Shown here one piece after another: positions 43,845 through 53,867 of a stretch of DNA of 64,000 nt. Below the pieces are notes generated by a model. The model had not been told where the DNA came from, ran no database searches, and saw nothing but the letters and a program-made list of their open reading frames with translations. Numbering within the stretch: position 1 is the first letter of the stretch; each line of letters starts with the position of its first letter. Origin of the DNA: Rugalucina vietnamica (Eukaryota; Mollusca; Bivalvia; Lucinida; Lucinidae); contig OZ024879.1 of assembly GCA_964017185.1 (NCBI GenBank), positions 46,605,383 to 46,669,382 on the forward strand, read 5' to 3'. Both the position numbers and the translations under genes were made by a program.

Positions 43845-45330
43845 AACGGCTGAGGCTATCCGCACGACGGTGGTGCAGATAACTTCGCTTAAACGCGCGA
43901 TGGTCTTGCCGATAAGCGGCGTTATCGGCCCGACCGTCGTGCGGATAGGCTTAAAAAAAAATGTTATGTTTCCGATTTCCCGACCGACTGGTCAAAATCT
44001 GCGCCGACTGCAACTTTTTTAGCGCTCAGAAAAAAAAAAAAAAAAAGGCGGCGACCGACCCTGTTCAACGATTCCGGTTTTTATCAAAAGTCAAAACCAT
44101 TTCGTTACGAGAATTTGTCCGCGCCGATTTTCGGATATTTTCGGTCTTTAACAATTACGATCAAGAACAACAACATGACGGGCACGTATATACTTCAAAC
44201 CAACAGAGTCAAGTTTAATCAGAATGAAGTGAATCCTACTTGTCAGTTGTGTCAGAGTGGCGCAGAAACATTGAGACATTTCTTACTTGACTGCCAAGAA
44301 CTTGAAACTATCAGAAAACCAATATTGAATGACTTTTTACATGTCAGTGATAGACTAGTACAGGATTATCCATCGGTTGCTGACCTGAGTTTGATTCAGT
44401 TATTAGTAGATCCCAGTGTTACACAAGACATTACTAAAGCTGATAGTGAAGAATTTCAGTCTGCAGTTGAATTGCTCCATTTCCATAGTCGGCGTTTGGT
44501 CTATCTGTTGCATTCCACCAGATATAAAAAACTTGACTTAGTGTGGAAAGTTACAAAAAGAAAAAGAGGCCCAGCAACCCGCACAAAATTGGAAGGTTAA
44601 GCAGTTTAGAACTGTATACAAATTAAAAGAGCTGAGAGATACTGATAGAAGGAATGTTGTACATACCATGGTGATGGTGATGATGTATATAGAAGGATTG
44701 TTTTAACGTTCTGTGGCTTTTAGCTGTTTAAAGTACTGTGTCATTGACATATTGTGTTTTAATTTCTGTAACATTCTTACCTGGGTTATTGTACCCGTGG
44801 ATTATTGTGTTTTACAAACTGTAATTCTTTTATCTGGATTATAATATTTTAAAGTGCTGGGACTTTTCTAAAGAAGATTTTTACTGGTGTTACCAGGTGT
44901 GCCTACGAAGGCAGAATTTATCTACATACAATACAATACAATACAATACATGGCTACTGTGTAGTGTGTTGACACGACCAAGCACATTAGTCGCCATTTA
45001 TTTCGACAAATGTAGCCACATACCTGCTTCAAATGTAATAAAAGCCTTGTGGCACAATGTCCCGTTATCCCTGTTATACGAAGACGGCCATCCTCTGTGT
45101 AAAGGTTTCCGATTTGGAGTCAAATGTGCGGTAAGAAGAAAGTCCGGTCAAAAAAAAAAAAAAAAAAATACCTACCGATCCCGATTTTCCAAGGAAAAAA
45201 AAAAAGCCTACCTACCGACCCTATGCTAAATTTATGATGAAATCGGAAACATAACATTTTTTTTTTTAGGCCATAGCCAATGCTACAGGTATTGGCTATC
45301 AGCACAACGGGGGTATGAGATTTTTTAACA
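43845..45330. mobile_element. Composite inverted-repeat element carrying a LINE fragment
   Basis: Left end: hairpin 'gctatccgcacgacggt' / 'accgtcgtgcggatag', then 'aaaatgttatgtttccgatt'. Right end: 'aatcggaaacataacatttt', then hairpin 'atagccaat' / 'attggctat' (to about 45300). The inner ~30 bp blocks are inverted copies of each other. A LINE 3' end (about 44160-44950) lies between. The boundaries are approximate and no target-site duplication was found. Confidence 0.5.
44160..44950 (+). pseudogene. LINE 3' end with zinc-knuckle-type terminus and (ACAAT)n tail
   Basis: The frame ending at 44600 reads MTGTYILQTNRVKFNQNEV, PTCQLCQSGAETLRHFLLDC and FHSRRLVYLLHSTRY. The CxxC..H...C pattern is the C-terminal zinc-binding segment of some LINE polymerases. 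The 3' UTR ends in several 'acaat' repeats at 44926-44949, a plausible LINE tail. The polymerase core is absent. Confidence 0.7.
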
Positions 45331-46187
45331 AGCTTACGTATGCATTCAACTGTCAATTATGTGTTTAGCTATTGAAATGCTAGATCAGCTGGCTAACATG
45401 CACTCCGATACACTTCTTGACCTCGCTCCTCTCCCGTGACAGCTTAGCATAGGTTGCCTTTAAACTATGGTCGAACAGATTATGGATATCGTAAGAAGCT
45501 TATAGCTGCTTCTTTGGTGATAATTGTTAAAATTTTTGTTATGTTTTGTTAGAAAATGCATAAATCTTTGAGTAAACATCTGGTTAGCTTGCAGAATTTC
45601 AATAAATTTGCAAAAAGCAATTGATTTTCTACTTTTTTGTCTCATATTTTACAGTAGTCTCCCCTTATCTATTTATAGACGTATGTAATATTTTCAACAG
45701 AAAACATTATGTTTTTTATGAATCTGCGTCATTTTACATCTGGAATATATATAAATTAAGTCCTATCAGTCAGAAAAGATATAACATAATATAATTTTCA
45801 ATTTTTTTTGAGTCTTCGATGATTTTTCATTTTCGACTAAGGGCTCAACAGAAGTCATTTCCGTCGGTATGGAGAGGTCTAACGGAATACCGATGGAAAT
45901 ATTCCGTTTATTGAAATGCATTCGAAATGTACATTTTTTGTTAATTATGAATAAGAAAACTAGTTTCAATTGGTTATTCCAGCTGATGTGAACTGATTAT
46001 TACAGTAGATTTCTAACAGCGGAGGAAACTTTAACCATTATAAAAGCATTTTAGTTGAATTAATGAAATATTTCCAAACCCCATTGTTAAAATCAAAGGC
46101 TGTTTATTCTATTGGATTACCACATTCTTTTATTATTTAGGTTATGATAATTACTTTCTCAATTACGCATACGCATGGCTGATTTCT
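45331..46187. other. No supported gene
   Basis: AT-rich intergenic sequence without recognisable coding potential. Confidence 0.45.
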
Positions 46188-47055
46188 ACAGGTAAATTCA
46201 CAGGTAAGCCAATTTCAGCAAAATAATAATTTTGCTAATTAAAAAGTAAAAACTTCCTGTGCAAGGGTAATATTCTGTTTCAGTTTTGAAGCCAGTGTAT
46301 CATATTTATCAACTTAAAATGTATCCATTTCTAAACATTTTTAACATTTGGATATCCATTTCCCTGTGGTGCTGATAGCCAGTGTCGAATTAAACAGGTC
46401 TACACTGGCTGTCTGCACAATGGTCATGCTGATAAGTCTACTTATCAGCTCGACCGTCGTAACGCTGCTTATTGGCAGGACTGTCGTGGGGAGAAGCGGT
46501 GTTATCCACAGTACAGGGAAATTGATATCCAAATGTTAGAAATGCTTATTAATGATTTTGGATAGGGCATGCCAGGATGACATCATACAGGTAAGTTTGT
46601 TCATTCGGTGGAGGTACATTACTCGCTGTTTATCGCTATGCCTTACCAAGTTTGGAGCCCAAAATATAGAATCAAATGAATTTTTTTCATCAAAACATTG
46701 CATATTGAATGATATTCTATTAGATTTCCAGATATAATTTATTCAAAGGTAAAGAATGTGTAATATTATGGTCAAATTATGATTTCATTAGCGCCTGAAA
46801 GTAGTAAACGCATAGGGATAATGACCGAGGTTACCATCTCCACTGCATGAAGAAAATAGCGGGAAAGGTGTCCGATATTGATTTCTTTTCACGGAAGAGT
46901 ACCTTGCCGACCTGCCCTATACATTTTAAGTTGATAAATATTATACACTGGCTTCAAAACTGAAATAGAATATTACACATGCAGGAATTTTTTACTTTTT
47001 AATTTACAAAATTGTTATATTGCTGAAAGTGGCTTACCTGTGAATTTACCTTGCA
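46188..47055. mobile_element. Inverted-repeat element with ~135 bp arms
   Basis: Left arm: 'ggtaaattcacaggtaagcc', 'gaagccagtgta' and 'caacttaaaatgta' (46190-46325). Right arm: 'acattttaagttgataaat', 'acactggcttcaaaactga', 'ggcttacctgtgaatttacc' (46920-47052). Arm identity is partial. It contains a further palindrome at 46346-46537. No transposase. Confidence 0.7.
46346..46537. repeat. ~190 bp palindrome open on both strands
   Basis: It starts 'catttggatatccatttccc' at 46344 and ends with the near reverse complement 'gggaaattgatatccaaatg'. Internal arms include 'ctgataagt' / 'acttatcag'. Both strands carry a 63-codon open frame starting MDIxFPV and ending TGKxISKC, a consequence of the palindrome. 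Confidence 0.7.
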
Positions 47056-47253
47056 TATGGGGGCAGTTTCGAAATAAATGGCCGCAAAGTGTAACATTGT
47101 GTTAAAACACTAAAACTGTTATTTGGCAGACAAATAAATTTTCTTGTATCTTGTAATGTACAGTCATTTATGTAACAGGGTAACATGAGGGAAGAGAGTT
47201 AGCTGTAACCTTGAGATCATAGCAAACCGCCTTAACTGTACATCTGTGTATAA

Positions 47254-47488
47254 GCCGTCTCGTGGGAAAACCAACAATGTGGTTTCCGAACAGGTCCGAC
47301 ACAAACCGGCCTGTACAGTCACAGAAAAGAACTAGGAGCTTGAAATTTCGGATTTACGTAGAAGAGGAATTGTACTATCCGAGTAGCGAAAACAAAGGCG
47401 TGATCAGCTTCGCGGTTACCGCGAAGCTGATCTGCGCCTTTGTTTTCGCCTATGCAGATTGTTGGTTTTCCCATGAGGCGGCTCATAT
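47254..47488 (+). mobile_element. MITE-A, full-length copy
   Basis: Termini 'agccgtctcgtgggaaaacc' and 'ggttttcccatgaggcggct'; internal arms 'gatcagcttcgcgg' and 'ccgcgaagctgatc'. It lies about 190 bp upstream of the RITA1-like start. Confidence 0.85.
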
Positions 47489-47641
47489 AATAATGATAAT
47501 TGGACAGTCACCGCTTGGCTATGCTCAAATTAAATTTTTGATCACATGAATTGAAGAAATAAGGATATGATTTTTGGCTTTATAAAATGCAGTGATTTAT
47601 TATTTCAGGTGAATGATTAAGACAATAAAAATGGTTTATTT

Positions 47642-47677
47642 CCTTTTTTCAGACATGATTAAGGCAATACCATAATG
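47642..47677 (+). promoter_or_regulatory. Splice acceptor and stop-start uORF before RITA1-like ATG
   Basis: A pyrimidine tract ending in AG at 47651-47652 suggests that the coding exon is preceded by a 5' UTR intron. The exon then has ATG at 47655 opening a six-codon frame (MIKAIP) whose TAA shares its final A with the main ATG at 47675 (TAATG). Confidence 0.5.
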
Positions 47678-48325
47678 GCTGACATTGACCTAGAACTAAC
47701 AGGGACACGACCACCTTCCGTGGCATCGTCAAGGCCAGCCTCGTCACACCGACCCAGGTCAGGGTACCACACCATAGCTGACAAGTCCTCAGTTGATGAA
47801 CTATTATTCTCTAGCCACCATCCTACCAGAAATTCAGAGGAAATAAATTTTAAAGCTCCTTGGGACAATGTTAAGGATAGGCCTAACAGATCGGATAAAA
47901 CTCGTTCAAAGCCCCTTTTATGGGCCCCTTCTGAGAGGTCTATGTCGAGTAGAAGTCAAATTCTGAAAAGTTCAAATAGGAATTCATTAACACATGACTT
48001 TGAGAAACACCAGAAATATAAACCATTGAAACACACACCAACATATGTCGATGAGTCATTGTTTGGGCCAAGGTTAGAGGAGCCCTCATTTCGGGCCCCG
48101 TGGGCAGAGAAAGTCAAGAGACCTAAACCATTCTTGTTTTCACCTATAGATTATACAAAATTAGTTCGAGAAAGTACAACAGATAAGAAGGTACGGTATT
48201 CGTCAGCTGGTACGATGGACGGTCGACCGCCGTCTCGGCAGGGTAGACGGCCGGTGACGGCGACCACTAGGCCTGTTACTGTAGAGTCAACTTATGACAT
48301 TGAGAGGCCTACATGGAAACCTTAG
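47675..48325 (+). CDS. RITA1: RITA1-like RBPJ-interacting and tubulin-associated protein
   Basis: A 216-residue intron-free coding frame. Known role of the family: RITA1 binds the Notch effector RBPJ through a RAM-like hydrophobic-W-x-P motif, shuttles it out of the nucleus and associates with tubulin. Two similar modules are visible. Module 1: VDELLF (40-45), NFKAPWD (58-64), LLWAP (81-85). Module 2: KYKPLKHTPTYVDESLFG (114-131), SFRAPWAEK (138-146), FLFSP (153-157). KYKPLKHTPTYVDESLFG closely resembles the vertebrate KYRPISHTPSYCDESLFG. The C-terminus is basic (SRQGRRPVTATTRPVT), fitting tubulin binding. The length is slightly below human RITA1 (about 269). The ATG at 47675 is taken because an acceptor ('ccttttttcag', 47642-47652) lies just upstream; an overlapping minimal uORF precedes it. 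Upstream non-coding exons are expected but not identified. Confidence 0.85.
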   Translation: MADIDLELTGTRPPSVASSRPASSHRPRSGYHTIADKSSVDELLFSSHHPTRNSEEINFKAPWDNVKDRPNRSDKTRSKPLLWAPSERSMSSRSQILKSSNRNSLTHDFEKHQKYKPLKHTPTYVDESLFGPRLEEPSFRAPWAEKVKRPKPFLFSPIDYTKLVRESTTDKKVRYSSAGTMDGRPPSRQGRRPVTATTRPVTVESTYDIERPTWKP

Positions 48326-48472
48326 TTTGTTGTTACATATGAAGTGTTTTCCAAATAGTTTGGAGATTACAATCATTATTATTGTAAAAAGTGAACATGA
48401 AATTGTGAAAGTTAAATCAAACTCAAAGAGTGAACACATTTATTTTCGTAAAGTTCTGTGATATGTCAAACT

Positions 48473-48608
48473 GGGCCCAGTTGTTCAAAATTAATTTATT
48501 GTTAACGATTCGATAAAATATTTGCTTATGTAGTCGCATTTAATACTTAAAACAAGTTGAGGTCTTAATGATAATATTAAGCTAACAAATTTTTGAACAA
48601 CTGCGCCC
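48473..48608. mobile_element. MITE-D, copy 2
   Basis: Starts 'gggcccagttgttcaaaatt' and ends 'tttttgaacaactgcgccc'. 136 bp, about 150 bp downstream of the RITA1-like stop, so possibly within its 3' UTR. Confidence 0.6.
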
Positions 48609-48689
48609 TGACGTACAATGCAGTTTCGAGAGCTTGTTGTATGGAGCAACAAGCTGTGTGTATAGAGCAACAAGCTGGGTCAGAAGAAT

Positions 48690-49009
48690 CCTGAACTTAG
48701 GTTTTCCACCAGGTTCAACAAGAGAAATCATCATAAGTCACAAACCAGGCAGCTGATTTACACAGGACAGTTAGATACATGAGATTTTGCTATATAGGAA
48801 GCAAGGAGACAGCATTGTATGTACCATATGCAAAAATGCAGATCAGCTACATGCAGCATTGCTTACTGAGGCATGTAGCTAACCTGTAACTTTTTTTTTC
48901 ATATTTGAAATCATTTTTATGACTGTGTTGTATTATTTAGTTTGTCAAAGAAAATTTTAGTCATAATATGTAAGAAGAGCAGTTTAACAGTCTTGCATCA
49001 TGCAAACCT
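48690..49009. other. No supported gene; possible decayed MITE-A
   Basis: 'ggttttccaccaggttcaac' and 'cacaaaccaggcagctga' faintly recall MITE-A, but the hairpin is not recognisable. Confidence 0.3.
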
Positions 49010-49262
49010 GTCGATATTATGAATACCCGCTGTAACCCCACTTTTATGCAATAAAACTGGGGTATACAGGGGTATTCTATTTTCCTAATTTTTGATCCAA
49101 AACAAAGATGGTGGGTACTAGTTAGAACAAGGAGGTTCTGACATATATCCACAATCAAAGTTTCGAGCAAAAAATTTGAAAATATCAATTGTTTTCCAAT
49201 GAAATTTTCAATTTTTGTTGCTCAAAAACTTCTCTATACATCGCATGGGCATGTTTTTGTAA
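49010..49262 (-). mobile_element. MITE-B, degenerate copy
   Basis: 'aaccccacttttatgcaata', 'aaacaaagatggtgggtac', and the terminus 'catgggcatgtttttgtaat'. The hairpin has decayed. Confidence 0.65.
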
Positions 49263-49726
49263 TGATCAGGCTGATCCATAAAGAGAATTTAGCTTAAAAT
49301 TCCAGGTGTGATGATAAAGAGTTAATTGTTAATTACTGTAAATTTGGAAATTTTTGTGAGACTTTTATTTCGCGAATTTTCTATTTCCGAATTATCAGCG
49401 ACTTCTTGTATTAGCGAGTGTCCATGTATGTGATGTTTTGCGAGATTGTACTATCTCCTGTATTCAGTGTCGGGAAACAAACTCCGTGTTTGCTATCATT
49501 TGTCTATACCTCATACAATAGAGAGTGTGTTCATACTGCACAAGATTTCGGAAATCACGCATTGCTATTTTCATGTTAAAGAAAAATGTTTTACACATAT
49601 TTTATGAAAATGTTTATCATATGCGGCATAGTATAATCGCTTTGCAATATTTTCTTTCTTTGTAACATTTGACAACATTATAAACACTTCGAAAATTTAA
49701 AGTTTCCGAATTGTTTTCAGTGACCA

Positions 49727-51474
49727 CCCTTATGAAAAAAACAGGCCTCCTGCAAACATAACTGCAAAGCTACCATAATGTAGCGGTAGGCTAGCCGCAA
49801 ACATTGCTGCAAGGCTACCGCAAAGTTTTTACCATGCAAATGAAGATTGCTGAAAGGTTGCCGCAGTCTAATTAATTCACAAAATCTTTGTGGCGATGTT
49901 CTGGTGATGCACCAGATTCCAAATATGGAAAGATGTAACTCTGCAGCAACTTCACCAGAAGTTTTTCATGGTTAATGAATATTCATAGGGCTACCGGCAA
50001 TGCTGCGGCTAACTTTGCCGCAGCATTGCCACACCTTATATAGGGACTGGCTACATCCAGCTAAATGATTTGAATAATGAATATTCATGAGGTGAGCTGT
50101 GTCACAGAAAAATTACCTTACAACCAACAGAGCAGATCGGCTGTGCAGTAGCCGCACAGCTGATCAGCACATTTGTTTATACAATCCATCTTACTAAGAA
50201 GCCTGTATAGCTGTCTTTGTCACTGTTGAGAAATCCCAATGACAAATATAGACCTGGTCAGAAATTACAAATTTTCTCATGACTGCTCATATTATTATCC
50301 AATTTCCCACTTTTATTGCTCCCATATTTACATGAAAAGACATTTTTCTGATTTATAAAATATATAGCTCATAGAGTGACAAATTTGGTAACTGTCTTTC
50401 CTTTACTTTAATTCAATGACTTAACTTAAGTTGAGGGCATGTAGAAATCCAAGACATGTTTTATGTAACGCTTTGGATTATCAGAAGATAATTGTACATA
50501 TTTTTTCTTACTACAGTAATAAGACATTAACATGCATCAGCACAATTATCTTTTCATTACGCGTTCCAAATAAAGTTGAAATATTTTGTGCACATAAAAT
50601 CTGAGCATATTCTATAGAATCATGTCTAGATGCTGAATACCATAATCCATTTCTCTCTTTCAATAAAATAAATGCTAACATACCATTTTAAATGCTTGAA
50701 ACTCTTCTCATGGTCTGTATCAAGATTTTTGAAATACAGAACAATTCCAAACAAATAAGTACACAAATACAAAAGAAAAACATGAGAACACCCTATAATT
50801 TGACTGTTCATTCCATCACTAACATCCTATAAGTGTCTGCAGTTTTGTTCCAAAAAGTAATTAAGTGACCACTTTTATGATATCTTAATTAATAACATAT
50901 TGCAACCATGGTTACAAGACCATCTGTCTCTTCATGCAACATTTGCACATTATTGCAATTATGATGTGGTAATGCTTTGGCGAAGTTCGCCATAACTTCG
51001 TCAAAAAGATATATTTTCCTAGCAAATATTAGCATGTATGTATACAAGTTTGAAATAAGTTCTTATCACTAAAATCCTTTGCCAGTCTTAGTCTGGTCAC
51101 ATGATGTCAAAGGATAAAAAACTGAATTATTTAAAATCACACCGTTAGTGTATGTTGTTTTTACCTGCATGTTCTTGGGACAGGATATATTGACAAAAGT
51201 GCGATTAAAACTTGCAAGTTATTGGTAATGTTATGGCGATGTCAGTTGAAAATGCTAAGTTTGTGGCAACCATGTAGCCAATCATTTGTAATACGATACA
51301 TAAAAGAGAAGCTGTGGCGAATTCACCGCTAGCGGCAAAGCACTTCGCAAGAACATTACCGCTAGTGGCGAAGTCCGGCGAAGTCGTAAATCATTTTGCG
51401 GCAAACTTTTTCTTCGCTGCAACCTTGCAGTAAGGTTATGGTAGCTTTTCTGCAGAAAATCCTTTTCATAAGGG
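49727..51474. mobile_element. Candidate 1.75 kb inverted-terminus element
   Basis: Perfect 12-base ends 'cccttatgaaaa' / 'ttttcataaggg', then 'aaagctaccataa' inverted as 'ttatggtagcttt' a little inside each end. The subterminal parts repeat 'gccgcaa' and 'ttgcggc' motifs many times. No transposase and no target-site duplication settled. It contains a degenerate MITE-A (50095-50290). Confidence 0.5.
50095..50290 (-). mobile_element. MITE-A, degenerate reverse copy
   Basis: 'gagctgtgtcacagaaaaat', hairpin 'gatcggctgtgcagtagccg', 'agctgatcagcacatttg', and the end 'ttttctcatgactgctcat'. Confidence 0.5.
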
Positions 51475-51506
51475 CAGAGGAAGATGTGACAATTATACAA
51501 TCAATT

Positions 51507-51742
51507 GAGCCGCCTCGTGGGGAAACCAACAATGTGGTTTCCGAACAGGTCCAACACAAACCAACTTGTACAAGCACAGAAAAGAGCTAGAGGTTTGAAA
51601 TTTCGGATTTAGGTAGAAGAGGAATTGTACTATTGGAGTAGCGAAAACAAAGGCGCTGATCAGCTTCGCAGTTACTGCAAAGCTGATCTGCGCCTTTGTT
51701 TTCGCCTATGCAGATTGTTGGTTTGCCCATGTGGCGACTCAA
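51507..51742 (+). mobile_element. MITE-A, full-length copy
   Basis: Termini 'gagccgcctcgtggggaaac' and 'ttgcccatgtggcgactc'; hairpin 'aacaaaggcgctgatcagct' to 'agctgatctgcgcctttgtt'; flanks 'caatt' and 'aatta'. Confidence 0.8.
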
Positions 51743-52328
51743 TTATGTATGCTGCATATGATAGGATATGTAATATATGTAACAAATGACTCACACAAAC
51801 GGCACCACAAATTTTCCGAACTTGTTAAATTTACGTGTGAGGTCACTGTTGTTTACACAAATGATACACTTAGCTTACTTGGAGTTTGTTTCCTGACAGT
51901 GGTATTCATGAAATGAAAACAAATCAAGTACTTAAAAATCACATCCAAAGTCTCTTAAGCATTAACCGAGTTATCTGTAGACAATATTGGTATTTCATAG
52001 GCCTATTAAAAGCAGGCTTTTTATGTGACTTAATAATACATTATTTTATTCATTCAACAAAAATGTCAGCATTGTTAAACAGATACAAATTTCTAAAATA
52101 CCTCAAGTCATAAATGCACAAGTACCATTTGCATTTAGTTAACATGTATGGCGCCAGTGCTATTGTCCCCTTTTTGTTTATCTTAATAATTTGTATCTTT
52201 ATGTTCATTATTCACTGGGTATCTTTACATTCATAGACTTTTTTAGTATAAATTTGAGACTGAAAGACCTTAACAAACTTAGATCCATACCTGACTGTCC
52301 CAGAAAGGGCAGTCTTTCTGAATTATTC
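51743..52328. other. No supported gene
   Basis: AT-rich. Open frames of 61-75 codons have no recognisable domain. Confidence 0.4.
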
Positions 52329-52602
52329 ATTACGAAAACTTGCCCATGCAATAAACAGATATTTTTTGAGCTTTAAAAAATGAAAAATTTCAGTTGAAAA
52401 AATTTGATATTTTTGCTCAAAACATAGATTGTGGGTACACGTTAGAACCGCCGCGCCGAGGCGGTTCTAATGGGTACCCACAATTATGTTTTGGAGCAAA
52501 AATAAGAAAACTAGGTAGCGCTACCCCTGCATACCCCAGTTTTGCTGTATAAAAGTGGGGTTCATGGGGGTATACATTACATGACATGTTTTCGTAATGT
52601 GA
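52329..52602 (+). mobile_element. MITE-B, full-length copy
   Basis: Starts 'cattacgaaaacttgcccat' and ends 'tgacatgttttcgtaatg', a clear inverted terminus pair. Hairpin 'catagattgtgggtac' / 'gtacccacaattatg' around 'gccgcgccgaggc'. Confidence 0.85.
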
Positions 52603-52606
52603 ATTA

Positions 52607-52855
52607 TTTGAGCTGCGTCATGAAAAAACAAACAATGTGGTTTCTGAACAGGTTGGACACAAACCGAGTTGTACAAGCACAGAAGATGGCTAGAGGCTGG
52701 AGATTATGGATTTAGAAGGTAGGGGAATTGTACTATCTGTGTAGCGGAAACAAAGGTGCTGATCAGCTTTGCAGTTACTGTAAAGCTGATCTGCACCTTT
52801 GTTTGTGCATATGCAAAATGTTGGTTTTCTCAGATTGCAGCACATTTTGTTGCAG
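52607..52855 (+). mobile_element. MITE-A copy next to MITE-B
   Basis: 'gagctgcgtcatgaaaaaac', 'cagtttctgaacagg'-type block, hairpin 'gctgatcagctttgcag' to 'agctgatctgcacctttg', and 'ttggttttctcagattgcag' at the end. Confidence 0.7.
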
Positions 52856-53578
52856 CTTTTTGTTGGATGAGAGAACAATTATTATAAACTTGTTATGGAA
52901 TGTTACAGCATAAACCAAAACGTTTTTGTATCAGAAATTTTAGAATTCATAATGCACTTTTACACATGTGAGTTTGAAGTTTTTATTTGTTGTTACATAT
53001 ATAGTATTCATCACAAAGTGTATTCATAATTTTCACAATCATGGTCAGCACATCACAAGAATTAGAGTTATCCCATGAAATTTGTTTGGCATCTTATTAA
53101 AAAGTAGCTGCATGCATCTGGATAACATTTCTGTGTAATAGACTAATACATGTACATTCCCCCTTATACCCCACTTTTATAATAGTAAAACTGGGGTATG
53201 CAGAGTTTTGAATTGAGCTATCTTTGTAGCAAAATTACTGTAGATCAGTCTGGAATATCTTCTTGTGCAGGAAGCATATTTCCTCATGAGGCAATGCTGA
53301 GTTCTCACTAGGATTTTGAAAATTGGGTGTAAAACTGAGTTTTTTCACTAAAACCATAAATATTGGATTCTTCCTTTACCTTTCTACTGGGGCTTTCCAA
53401 AATGCTTAATTAAACTCCCTTGAGTTAGTGAGAACTCTGCAAGGCATTTACAGAATGTCATGAAATGCATGACCAATTTGTTAAAAAAATTATGCGTTGC
53501 TCAGAAACCTAGATTTAATATTTTGTGTGTCTTTGTCTGTTAGATTATCCTAGTAAAATAGTTATATATTTATAATTT
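52856..53578. other. No supported gene; MITE-B fragment
   Basis: 53158-53215 carries 'accccacttttataatagta' and 'aaaactggggtatgcag' from MITE-B. Otherwise nothing recognisable. Confidence 0.45.
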
Positions 53579-53833
53579 GAGCCTCGATGTGAGAAAACCT
53601 ACCTGTCTTAAAAGTTTTGGACCAGGTCTGACTCAAATCGACCTGTGCACCTACAGAAGATGGCTAGTTGCTTGAAATTTCGGATTTAGGAAGAAGAGGC
53701 ATGGTACTCTACAAAATGTGTATGTATGTGTTACAAAATCAAAGACTCTGATCAGCTGTGCAGTTAATGCACAGCTGATCTGCGCCTTTGTTTTCGCATA
53801 GGCAAATCAGGTTTTCTCATGACGTGGCTCATT
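53579..53833 (+). mobile_element. MITE-A copy abutting the LINE 3' end
   Basis: 'gagcctcgatgtgagaaaac', 'ttttggaccaggtctgac', 'gcttgaaatttcggattta', hairpin 'gatcagctgtgcag' / 'gcacagctgatc', and 'ggttttctcatgacgtggct'. Confidence 0.75.
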
Positions 53834-53867
53834 TGTACTGGTGCAACTAGTGGTGGTTCGTCTCTCA

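Noticed and set aside
44115-44600. 161-codon frame as a host zinc-finger gene
   Set aside because: CQLC...HFLLDC is the C-terminal zinc segment of LINE polymerases, and the sequence is followed by an (ACAAT)n tail.
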